Below, piece by piece: positions 7,906-13,795 of a stretch of 64,000 bases of DNA (its first letter is position 1; each line of letters begins with the position of its first letter). Where the stretch lies: assembly GCF_007833275.1 (NCBI RefSeq), contig NZ_CP042241.1:310001-374000 (forward strand), in the 5' to 3' direction. Made by a program: the position numbers and the translations under genes. The notes below the pieces were generated by a model that saw only the letters and a program-made list of their open reading frames with translations, was not told the DNA's origin and did no database searches. Source of the stretch: Salarchaeum sp. JOR-1 (lineage in GTDB: Archaea > Halobacteriota > Halobacteria > Halobacteriales > Halobacteriaceae).

Positions 7906-9060
7906 TTAGAGCGTGTTCGACTCGAGATCCCGCGGGAAGTACGTCAGTTGGTCGGTGCCGTCCTCCGTGATTGCGACGGTGTCGGAGTGCCGGTAGCCGT
8001 ACGTGTCCGTGTAGATGCCGGGTTCGATGGTGTAGACGTGCCCGGGTTCCATGGTTCCGTCCGCGCCCGCGTCGATGTACGGCGGTTCGTGCGCGCCCAG
8101 GCCGATGTTGTGCCCGACGTGGTGCTGGGCGTACTCCGCGACGCCCTGCTCCGCGAAGTACTCCGAAACGAGGTCGTCGACGTACGCGAGTTCGACGCCC
8201 GGGCCGAGCGCGTCGATGGCGATGGTCTGCGCTTCGAGCATCAGTTGGAAGTAGTCCGCTTGCTCGTCCGTTGGTTCGCCGACGAACATCGTGCGTTCGA
8301 GTTCCGAGTGGTAGCCGTCGACGTTCGCCGTCGCACCCGTCACCAGCACGTCGCCCTCGCTGAGCCGTTCGTTCGCCGTGTGGCCGTGCGGAAGCCGCGT
8401 CTGCTCGCCCGCGATGTAGCCCGCGTGCACGGGACCGTCACCCCGCGTCCGCACCGCGTACTCGTCGCCGAGCGCGTCCAGCATCGCCCGCGACCCCTCC
8501 AGCGACGCGCGCTGACTCACCGTCACCGGATGCGCGCCCGCCTCCGTGTGCTCCGCGAGGTGGCGGTGCGCGAGGTTCGCCCAGCGCGCCGACTCCCGAA
8601 TCAGCTCGACTTCAGTGTCGGACTTCGCGTACCGCAGCCGCGCCACCCAGTCCTGGCTCTCCACGTCCACGAACTCCGAGAGCGCCGGCCCCTCGTAGCC
8701 CATCACGCCCGGCGCGCCGTCCATGTCCGCCGCCACCGCGTCGGCGTCGAGGTCGTCCAGCATCTCCGCCGCTGTCTCCACGGGCGCACCCTGCGGGTAG
8801 TCGAAGTAGGAGTACACCGCGTCGAGACGGGGATTCTCGGAGACGCGCTCCACCTCCAGCCGCGGCACCGTAATCGCCGCCTCGTCCATTGTCACCGCGA
8901 GCACGACCGGGCGCTCCGTCTGGATGTGCGCGAACCCCGAGACGTACTCGATGCTCGTCGCGCCGAACCACACGCCGGCGTCCACGCCAGCGTCCGCGAT
9001 ACGGTCGCGAACCGCGTCCAACCGCCGGTCGAACTCGCTCCCGGGGACCTCCGTGTACAT
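7906..9060 (-). CDS. M24 (creatinase/prolidase-fold) protein with altered metal ligands
   Basis: About 384 residues with the two-domain M24 layout: an N-terminal creatinase domain and a C-terminal pita-bread domain. ATG at 9060 (MYTEVPGSEF) is preferred to the upstream start at 9081. The family-typical VGHNIGLGAHEPP and TIEPGIYTDTYG motifs are present. By eye the canonical five-ligand metal site is not intact: the usual first Asp is Thr (VLVTGATANV), the second is Glu (HSELERT) and the final Glu is Ser (RHSDTV). It may therefore be a creatinase-, ectoine hydrolase- or DddP-like enzyme rather than a true Xaa-Pro peptidase. Confidence 0.88.
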   Translation of the reverse strand: MYTEVPGSEFDRRLDAVRDRIADAGVDAGVWFGATSIEYVSGFAHIQTERPVVLAVTMDEAAITVPRLEVERVSENPRLDAVYSYFDYPQGAPVETAAEMLDDLDADAVAADMDGAPGVMGYEGPALSEFVDVESQDWVARLRYAKSDTEVELIRESARWANLAHRHLAEHTEAGAHPVTVSQRASLEGSRAMLDALGDEYAVRTRGDGPVHAGYIAGEQTRLPHGHTANERLSEGDVLVTGATANVDGYHSELERTMFVGEPTDEQADYFQLMLEAQTIAIDALGPGVELAYVDDLVSEYFAEQGVAEYAQHHVGHNIGLGAHEPPYIDAGADGTMEPGHVYTIEPGIYTDTYGYRHSDTVAITEDGTDQLTYFPRDLESNTL

Positions 9061-9149
9061 ACCGAGAGCGACCGCGACCACGCCGAAAAAACCACGCCTC
9101 CCGGAAATCCGCCACCACGCCCTTCCGACCAGAGCACGACGGATACCAC

Positions 9150-9275
9150 GTGAACACTCACACCAAACTCCTCCTCGTCGGCGCCGTCGTCTTCGCGCTC
9201 CCCATCCCCGGGACGTTCATCCTCGGCGCGCTGATCCTCCTCACCGGAACCGCACTCTACTGGCTCCGCGAGTGA
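9150..9275 (+). CDS. 41-residue membrane protein
   Basis: A GTG start at 9150 gives a 41-residue peptide, MNTHTKLLLVGA..., with two short hydrophobic segments separated by a PIPGT turn and a charged end (LRE). Small proteins of this pattern are common in haloarchaea, often misnamed transporters. It is divergent from the M24 gene. Base composition and third-position GC agree with coding. Function unknown. Confidence 0.6.
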   Translation: MNTHTKLLLVGAVVFALPIPGTFILGALILLTGTALYWLRE

Positions 9276-9332
9276 AGTACAGCATCGGCGCGTCAGACAC
9301 GACGGCGCGTCTATTCATTCGTGGCGCCGGCA

Positions 9333-9338
9333 TTTAAG
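9333..9338 (+). promoter_or_regulatory. TATA-like box of the pilin gene
   Basis: TTTAAG within the only AT-rich stretch upstream of the pilin. A start of transcription about 27 bases on (near 9362) would leave a 5' leader of about 95 bases before the ATG at 9457. Confidence 0.5.
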
Positions 9339-9372
9339 AACCTCTGGTGCTCACTAGCGGATACGCACACGA

Positions 9373-9411
9373 GGAAAATCACGACACCGACTGACCCCCA
9401 CCGGATTTTCC
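9373..9411 (+). repeat. Inverted repeat in the pilin 5' leader
   Basis: GGAAAATC (9373-9380) and GATTTTCC (9404-9411) are perfect 8-base complementary arms around a 23-base loop. They lie inside the predicted 5' untranslated leader of the pilin gene. It could be an mRNA hairpin or a two-sided operator. Confidence 0.5.
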
Positions 9412-9456
9412 GGACGACCTCAGTACGCGTGTTGTGCTCTCGGTGCCCATCCAATC

Positions 9457-9978
9457 ATGAAACTGAGTATTCCATCCATCGACGCCGATGAACGCGGTGT
9501 CAGCCCCGTCATCGGGGTCATTCTCATGGTCGCTATCACGGTCATTCTGGCGGCCGTCATCGGCGCGTTCGTCCTCAACCTCGGACAGGACATCCAAGAC
9601 ACCGCCCCACAGGCCAGCATTGACGCCGTCGACGCAGGAGAGCCGCTTAACGAAAATAACCCGGACACGGTTCTGTACCTTAACCACCAGCAGGGCGACT
9701 CCATCAAACAGTCCAACCTCCGCATCACCGTCTCGAACGAGAGTGGCGCCCAAATCGCGGATATCACCTGGAACAGTAGCGCTGACAACTGGGACGCCGA
9801 TAGTAACAGCGAACTGAACATCTCGGGCGAACTCGCGGACGGTTCGTTCGACGCTGGAGACCAGCTTACAGTCGTGGAGAAAAACGATGAAAACGTCACT
9901 GCGGGCACGTTGACTGTCCAGGTCATCGACGTTTCGTCTGGGTCGACCATCGCGACCCCCACCGTGCGAGTCCAGTAA
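9457..9978 (+). CDS. Type IV pilin (PilA-like)
   Basis: A 173-residue secreted pilin. The N-terminus has the haloarchaeal pilin signature DERGVSPVIGVILMVAITVI: a prepilin peptidase site before a hydrophobic helix that polymerises at the filament core. The mature part is Asn/Ser-rich with several N-glycosylation sequons (NES, NSS, NIS, NVT). It is a single-gene unit with its own promoter. The pilus operon at the left end could be its assembly machine, but so could another locus. GC is lower than in neighbouring genes, which is common for surface proteins. Confidence 0.92.
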   Translation: MKLSIPSIDADERGVSPVIGVILMVAITVILAAVIGAFVLNLGQDIQDTAPQASIDAVDAGEPLNENNPDTVLYLNHQQGDSIKQSNLRITVSNESGAQIADITWNSSADNWDADSNSELNISGELADGSFDAGDQLTVVEKNDENVTAGTLTVQVIDVSSGSTIATPTVRVQ

Positions 9979-9985
9979 CCCTCGG

Positions 9986-10297
9986 TCAGGTCTCCCTTCG
10001 GTTCTTCCGCTGGTTCACGAGGTCGAGTAGCCGCCAGAACGCCATCGCACCGCGGGTCGCCGCGCCGATACCGCACTCGCGCGTTCCGGATCGCCGCCTC
10101 GCCGCGGCCCGCGCGAGGACCGCTTCGACGGTGCCGAGTGCGCGGTCGATCCGGCGGGCGCACTCACGAACGCCGTCGTCGCCCTGGCGGATGGCCTGAG
10201 AGGCGTCGCGCTCGGCGGCGATGCGTTCGTCGAACAGCGATCCGGCGAACGCCGTGAACGTCGCCTGCTCACTCACCGGAACCAGAGACCGCGACAC
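9986..10297 (-). pseudogene. Remnant of the provirus-type small HTH gene (older element)
   Basis: Residues encoded by about 10106-10282 (VPVSEQAT...VLARA) align with the HTH protein of the provirus at 21856-22050; about two thirds of 57 positions match by eye. Here the frame then runs on into unrelated sequence ending NQRKNRRET instead of stopping and overlapping a replication gene. The upstream DNA (10276-10310) also matches the provirus copy. It lies just outside the provirus, so it is best read as the right end of an earlier, mostly deleted related element. Whether any protein is still made is unknown. Confidence 0.72.
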
Positions 10298-10337
10298 GCT
10301 CGGCGGAGCGCCACGCGCTCGTCTCGATGGACTCCGC

Positions 10338-10436
10338 CCAGTAAGAGGAATAGAGCGATAGAGATGTTTCTACCGTCCGTTTACGGAGCTTCGGCTTCTG
10401 CGTGGAATCGACGGGAGGAGAAGTCCGCCCTCCCCG
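10338..10436. repeat. Non-coding right-end remnant, similar to 22848-22951
   Basis: This stretch (GAATAGA..., CGTCC.TTTACGGAG, then the GTCCGCCCTCCCCG core) matches the DNA that abuts tRNA-Tyr at the right end of the provirus. The similarity continues through about 80 bases outside the att core, which a simple att duplication would not produce. It supports tandem insertion at the same tRNA gene. Confidence 0.7.
10422..10436. repeat. Left attachment site core (att)
   Basis: AGTCCGCCCTCCCCG is identical to 22937-22951, the 3' end of tRNA-Tyr. A further TTGAA follows after two mismatched bases. The 14-15 base length fits the 14-base core reported for the SNJ2 provirus. Confidence 0.85.
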
Positions 10437-10492
10437 CCTTGAATTTCCGGGACGGCGCGGCGTTCGGAGTGGCGCCAAGTCGGCAGTCATCG

Positions 10493-11545
10493 TTACAGCC
10501 CCTCCAAGTGTTCACGGCGCTGCTCAGCACGCTGTCGCTCGCTCCGGCGGTCGTAGTGCTTGTCCAGAACCCGCTCGCTCGCGTCCATCCGGTCGCTCAC
10601 CACAACCCGCGGCACGTCCGCGAGACGGTACGCCGTCACCCGCCCACTTCGGGCGTCGTGCGGCGACCGCGACGACGGACACTTACTCATCTTCCCGGTC
10701 TCCGTCGCCACGCACTCCGCCGGATCGCGGTCGTGCGGACACTCCTCACCGAGCCAGCACGGACGAGTGACGCGGTACAGAACGTCTCGAACCGTCGAGC
10801 GGGCGATACGTCCCTGACGCGTCGTCACCAACGGCTCCCGGCCGTGGTCGTCCTCCACCTCGTGACGTGGGCCGGCGAGGTAGTCCCGAAGCACACCGGC
10901 GACGTACTCCGAAATCCCGTTCCAGCGCTCGCTCTTCTCGTCGTTCTTCAATCCCGTACCGGTGTCGGGCCGATGGACGAAGTGAACCGCCGGGCCGCCC
11001 GCGTTCGGCCGGTCGCCGTCGAGGTCGAGGTCGCGGAGGTCGAGCGCTCGAAGCGCTCCGATTCGACAGCCGGTGTTCCAGAGGACGAGTAGGACGACGT
11101 GGTTCCGGCTCGCATAGTGGTACTGCGCGAGGTAGTCGAGAATCGCCTTCGCGCGGTCGGGGTCGAGCGTCGTCTCGCTCACGTCTTCGCCGTGGCTCAC
11201 TTGTGGAAGCGGAACTTGCGTGAACAGTTCTTCTCCGACAGCGTCCACCTCGCCACAGAACCGGAGGAACGCTCGAATCGTAGCGAGGTCGCCGCGGAGC
11301 GTGACGTTCCGGAGTTCCTGTCCGGTGTAGCCGCCCTCACGCCGCCAGACGCGGTACTTGTAGAGATCGCGGCCATTCAGGTCGTTCATGTTCTCGATGC
11401 CCTCTTCTTCGCACCATGCGACGAACGCGCGAAGCCGGTAGTCCTGGCCCTCGCGAGTATCGGCAGTGAGTTCGTCCTGACGGGCCTCAAGATATAGCTG
11501 GCGCGCTTCGTCGGGGCCGAGTGCTTCCAAATTCGCACTACTCAT
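10493..11545 (-). CDS. Tyrosine recombinase / integrase (SNJ2-like)
   Basis: A 350-residue site-specific recombinase that would integrate and excise the element. ATG 11545 (MSSANLEALGPDEA) is preferred because it overlaps the stop of the upstream micro-ORF (ATGAGTAG). An N-terminal SAM-like core-binding domain covers about residues 1-115. Catalytic residues are recognisable as Arg in NTGCRIGALRALD, the HxxR in SPHDARSGR, and Tyr in LDKHYDRRSE. A Cys/His-rich insert (CWLGEECPH...C...C) precedes the HxxR, as often seen in haloviral integrases. It sits 57 bases inside the left att site. Confidence 0.93.
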   Translation of the reverse strand: MSSANLEALGPDEARQLYLEARQDELTADTREGQDYRLRAFVAWCEEEGIENMNDLNGRDLYKYRVWRREGGYTGQELRNVTLRGDLATIRAFLRFCGEVDAVGEELFTQVPLPQVSHGEDVSETTLDPDRAKAILDYLAQYHYASRNHVVLLVLWNTGCRIGALRALDLRDLDLDGDRPNAGGPAVHFVHRPDTGTGLKNDEKSERWNGISEYVAGVLRDYLAGPRHEVEDDHGREPLVTTRQGRIARSTVRDVLYRVTRPCWLGEECPHDRDPAECVATETGKMSKCPSSRSPHDARSGRVTAYRLADVPRVVVSDRMDASERVLDKHYDRRSERQRAEQRREHLEGL

Positions 11546-11627
11546 CCCGGCCACCTCGAGAGTCGTCAGCCGTGTTACTTTCACTCGGTTCGCTAGTCTC
11601 TTGCCGCTGGTCGTCTTGTGTAGTCAT
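11538..11627 (-). CDS. 29-residue micro-ORF coupled to the integrase
   Basis: The ATG at 11627 opens a 29-residue acidic peptide (MTTQDDQRQETSEPSESN...) whose TAG overlaps the integrase ATG by 8 bases. SNJ2 integration is known to need two small proteins co-transcribed with the integrase; this peptide is in the matching place but is much shorter than a typical DNA-binding protein. It could be a coupling leader peptide or simply chance. Confidence 0.4.
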   Translation of the reverse strand: MTTQDDQRQETSEPSESNTADDSRGGRDE

Positions 11628-11642
11628 GTCTCGTCTTTCTTG

Positions 11643-11665
11643 CAGACCGGGGGTTTCCCGGTCTG
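11643..11665. repeat. Perfect 9-base inverted repeat
   Basis: CAGACCGGG, loop GGTTT, CCCGGTCTG. It is just upstream of the micro-ORF and integrase on the minus strand, so it may be an operator for that unit or an RNA hairpin in its leader. Confidence 0.6.
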
Positions 11666-11681
11666 TGTGTCTCGGCGAGAC

Positions 11682-11742
11682 CGCGACCCACAGCACGCCC
11701 GAACCTCCCACAGTTCAGTGAAGGCGTGCTGGCTCGGTCGCG
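11682..11742. repeat. Two-tier long inverted repeat
   Basis: Inner arms CAGCACGCC (11691-11699) and GGCGTGCTG (11723-11731), and outer arms CGCGACC (11682-11688) and GGTCGCG (11736-11742), are nested around a 23-base loop. It would form a stable cruciform or RNA stem upstream of the integrase unit. Confidence 0.55.
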
Positions 11743-11905
11743 ACTGCGCCGGAAACAACGTGGTTTTTCGCGGGTTACACTTAGACCGTTAGTAACGCCG
11801 GGGTGGAAATGAAACTGGTTCGCGTAGCTCTCGTATCGAGGGATTTCACAGCGGAGCGAGCGCCCCGCCGGATTCCTTTGGTTAAGTACGGACGCGTCCA
11901 GTTTC

Positions 11906-12013
11906 ATGATGTGGTTCAAGCGCGCGGCGGCCGCCGTATGCCCATACTGTTTCTCACGGCCGCCCGCGCCCACCTCCCACAACTCGACACATACACTTAG
12001 ACGTTTGCAATAG
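11906..12013 (+). CDS. Possible 35-residue micro-ORF with CPYC motif
   Basis: An ATG 29 bases after the start of a TTTGGTTAAGT promoter-like box opens MMWFKRAAAAVCPYCFSR... and ends at TAG 12013. The spacing fits a leaderless archaeal transcript, and CPYC could bind zinc or be redox-active. Coding potential is weak and the ATG lies in an inverted-repeat arm, so this may be non-coding. Confidence 0.25.
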   Translation: MMWFKRAAAAVCPYCFSRPPAPTSHNSTHTLRRLQ

Positions 12014-12092
12014 AACTTGCATACATGAGAGTTAGATACTATTCACGGAAGACACCGGAGCGACTAAGCGCGCATTGTCCAACAACCCACGT

Positions 12093-12392
12093 ATGCGGCC
12101 CCGAGTGCCCGGTATGAACGAGGTAGACGACGCTATCCTAGAGTTCTACTCAGACCTCGGGGAAGTTGGAGGGAAGCGCGTCGCCCTTCCCCCAACCGCC
12201 GTGAAGCGCCACCTCACCGACGAACTCAAATCGCTCGATAAGTCCCTATCCACATATTCGCGCAGGATGAATAAACTCGAAGAGCGCGGGCTCTTAGAAT
12301 CCCCCTTCAAGGAAGGGTCGTACTATCGGATTACGGACAAGGGCCTCGCGTATCTCGCGGGTGAACTGGACGCGAGCGACCTCAAAGAGTAG
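12093..12392 (+). CDS. Winged-helix regulator (PhiH1 repressor-like)
   Basis: A 99-residue DNA-binding protein from ATG 12093 (MRPRVPGMNEVDDAILEF); a TTG 18 bases upstream is less likely. A MarR/PhiH1-like winged helix is visible: a start of the type seen in haloviral repressors, an HTH around PTAVKRHLTDELKSLDKSLS, a linker MNKLEERGLLESP, and a wing YYRITDKGLAYL. It is divergent from the integrase across the repeat-rich region, which is where a lysogeny repressor would be expected. The target is not known. Confidence 0.83.
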   Translation: MRPRVPGMNEVDDAILEFYSDLGEVGGKRVALPPTAVKRHLTDELKSLDKSLSTYSRRMNKLEERGLLESPFKEGSYYRITDKGLAYLAGELDASDLKE

Positions 12393-12424
12393 TTTTATTT
12401 CTCAACATCCCAGGATTTTATTTG

Positions 12425-12910
12425 ATGGATTTAGCCAGCTATCTGCCAGATAAGGAGCCGAAGCTCCTCACGACAACGGCGTTCGAGGGGGAGTACGGCG
12501 ACTCAAAAGGCAACGTCACGCTGACGCCCAAACGTCTCGTCTACCTGAACAGCGGGTCCGCAGTGGATATCTCTCTTGACCGACTCGACGCAATTGAGTT
12601 TGATAAAGCGCGGATTCCGCGCGGTCTCTTTTGGATGTTTCTCGCCACCGTCGCCGTGACAATCGGGACGTTCCTGATCGTCCCCGAGCTTTCGAACTTC
12701 CCGCTTTCACAGATGGAAGCAACCGCAATTCCGGGCGCGTTCGCGGTTCTCTATGCCCTCCTGTGTCTATGGTATCGACGGGCGACGCTGTCGATTCATA
12801 CGGCCTCGGGGTCGTGGGAGTTCACCGGGCCAGGGACGCTTCAGCTGTGGGTGCGGGGCGGGGACAAGCTCGACGAGTTCCCGAACAAGATTCGTTCGGC
12901 GCGGCGCTGA
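12425..12910 (+). CDS. Membrane protein with PH-like soluble domain
   Basis: A 161-residue protein starting at ATG 12425. It has an N-terminal soluble domain of about 55 residues (strand-rich: GNVTLTPKRLVYLNSG), two hydrophobic helices (about residues 62-80 and 93-112), then a second strand-rich segment. The arrangement resembles bacterial PH-like or YdbS-type membrane proteins. A TTTTATTT box at about 12394-12401 would start transcription near the ATG. Role in the provirus is unknown; it may be an early gene or a host-interaction protein. Confidence 0.75.
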   Translation: MDLASYLPDKEPKLLTTTAFEGEYGDSKGNVTLTPKRLVYLNSGSAVDISLDRLDAIEFDKARIPRGLFWMFLATVAVTIGTFLIVPELSNFPLSQMEATAIPGAFAVLYALLCLWYRRATLSIHTASGSWEFTGPGTLQLWVRGGDKLDEFPNKIRSARR

Positions 12911-12924
12911 GTTCTCCCGAATCA

Positions 12925-12935
12925 TTTGGTTAAGT
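12925..12935 (+). promoter_or_regulatory. Promoter-like box of the structural operon
   Basis: TTTGGTTAAGT, identical to 11877-11887, sits 35 bases before the first membrane-protein gene of the virion module. The shared 11-mer suggests a common BRE/TATA type promoter or regulator site. Confidence 0.5.
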
Positions 12936-12969
12936 CGCGGTCTCGGGTCGTTGTTCGTGGGTAGTACCC

Positions 12970-13374
12970 ATGAAGAAAGAGTTTGACCCCGTTGACGCGG
13001 GATTGACTGTCGCCACGATGATTTCGGCGTTCATCGTGACGGGTATCGCTTCGTTCAACCTTTTCGACGTGGATTTCGGCGCGGTCGCGTTCACCCTCGC
13101 CGGCCACGGCCTCTCCACCGCCTACGTCATCGGCGCGCTCGCACTCGCCGGCACGATCCTCACCAACGAGAACGCACAACTCTCCTCGCTCCAAGAGGAC
13201 GCGAAAGACCTCGGCGACTACTACTATGGCGCTGTGCTCGCCACCGTCGGCCTCATGGTCGCTTGGGTGTTCGTCGGCGACGTTTCCAGCTTCTTCAGCA
13301 GTAGCGACCTCTGGGGCCTCGTCTACGTCGGCGTCGTCACCACCGGCCAGTTCGTAATCGGCTGGATGCTCTAA
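12970..13374 (+). CDS. VP3-like integral membrane protein (virion module)
   Basis: A 134-residue protein with four probable transmembrane helices (near residues 13-30, 37-62, 84-104 and 115-133) and a short charged loop (NENAQLSSLQEDAKDLGDY). Pleolipovirus virions carry a small four-helix membrane protein (VP3-like) lining the inner face of the envelope. Size, topology and position upstream of the spike match. Sequence identity to a known VP3 was not tested. Confidence 0.75.
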   Translation: MKKEFDPVDAGLTVATMISAFIVTGIASFNLFDVDFGAVAFTLAGHGLSTAYVIGALALAGTILTNENAQLSSLQEDAKDLGDYYYGAVLATVGLMVAWVFVGDVSSFFSSSDLWGLVYVGVVTTGQFVIGWML

Positions 13375-13419
13375 CCCCTGTATCGCCCGTAAACCACCAC
13401 TTCAACACTCAACACATCA

Positions 13420-13641
13420 ATGCAGAATCCGCTTGACGAGTACGAAACGACGGAAGCACTCACGTATGGTCTCTCCGGTCTCGGCGCCGCAAACGTCGGC
13501 GTCACCGAACTCACCGGCACCAACTACATCGCCGATCTAGTCGGCACAGGCAACATGGAACTCGCCGCCCTCGCGTTCGGCGCGGGTGGCGTCGCCCTCG
13601 TCGCGCAGAAGCTCGGCGTCGCCGAAGTCTGGGAGGACTAA
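13420..13641 (+). CDS. Small virion-module membrane protein
   Basis: A 73-residue protein (MQNPLDEYETTEAL...) with two weakly hydrophobic, Gly/Ala-rich segments and an acidic C-terminus (LGVAEVWED). It lies 45 bases after the VP3-like gene and one base before the next start, so it belongs to the same transcript. Small proteins of this sort occur between VP3-like and spike genes of pleolipoviruses. No motif is recognised. Confidence 0.68.
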   Translation: MQNPLDEYETTEALTYGLSGLGAANVGVTELTGTNYIADLVGTGNMELAALAFGAGGVALVAQKLGVAEVWED

Positions 13642-13642
13642 C

Positions 13643-13795
13643 ATGGCCACCGAATCAGAATCGCCTGCGCTCACCGACGCGGACTCCCGCTTCGTGAGTC
13701 GCGACCTCGACGCCCGCGACCTCGGGATGTTCGCCGCCGGCGCCACCGCCTCCCTCGCCGGCGTCGCACTCCCCGCCCTCGGGGTGGTTCCGTGA
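13643..13795 (+). CDS. 50-residue single-pass membrane protein
   Basis: ATG 13643, directly after the preceding stop, gives MATESESPALTDADSRF... with an acidic, soluble first half and one C-terminal hydrophobic helix (MFAAGATASLAGVALPAL). Its TGA overlaps the spike GTG by 4 bases, so the two are probably translationally coupled. It may assist spike insertion or sit in the virion envelope. Confidence 0.65.
   Translation: MATESESPALTDADSRFVSRDLDARDLGMFAAGATASLAGVALPALGVVP

Larger units (their letters stand above)
11628..12092. other. Provirus control region with inverted repeats (no clear gene)
   Basis: This gap lies between the leftward integrase unit and the rightward regulator. It contains CAGACCGGG/CCCGGTCTG arms (11643-11665), nested arms CGCGACC + CAGCACGCC / GGCGTGCTG + GGTCGCG (11682-11742), arms ATGAAACTGG/CCAGTTTCAT (11809-11818, 11898-11907), two copies of TACACTTAGAC and two of ACCTCCCACA, and a TTTGGTTAAGT box (11877-11887) that recurs before the structural operon. 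It probably holds the lysogeny-type switch promoters, and possibly an origin. Confidence 0.55.

Noticed and set aside
10422-10470. Second tRNA-like 3' end at the left att site
   Set aside because: Only the 15-base core and a short TTGAA match; no D or anticodon arm follows, so it is not a tRNA gene but an att copy.
10364-11092. 242-codon plus-strand frame across the left att site
   Set aside because: Antisense to the integrase and spanning the att core; the integrase has clear catalytic motifs, so this is a shadow.
11593-11982. 129-codon minus-strand frame in the provirus control region
   Set aside because: No recognisable domain, unnatural composition, and it covers several inverted repeats; treated as non-coding.
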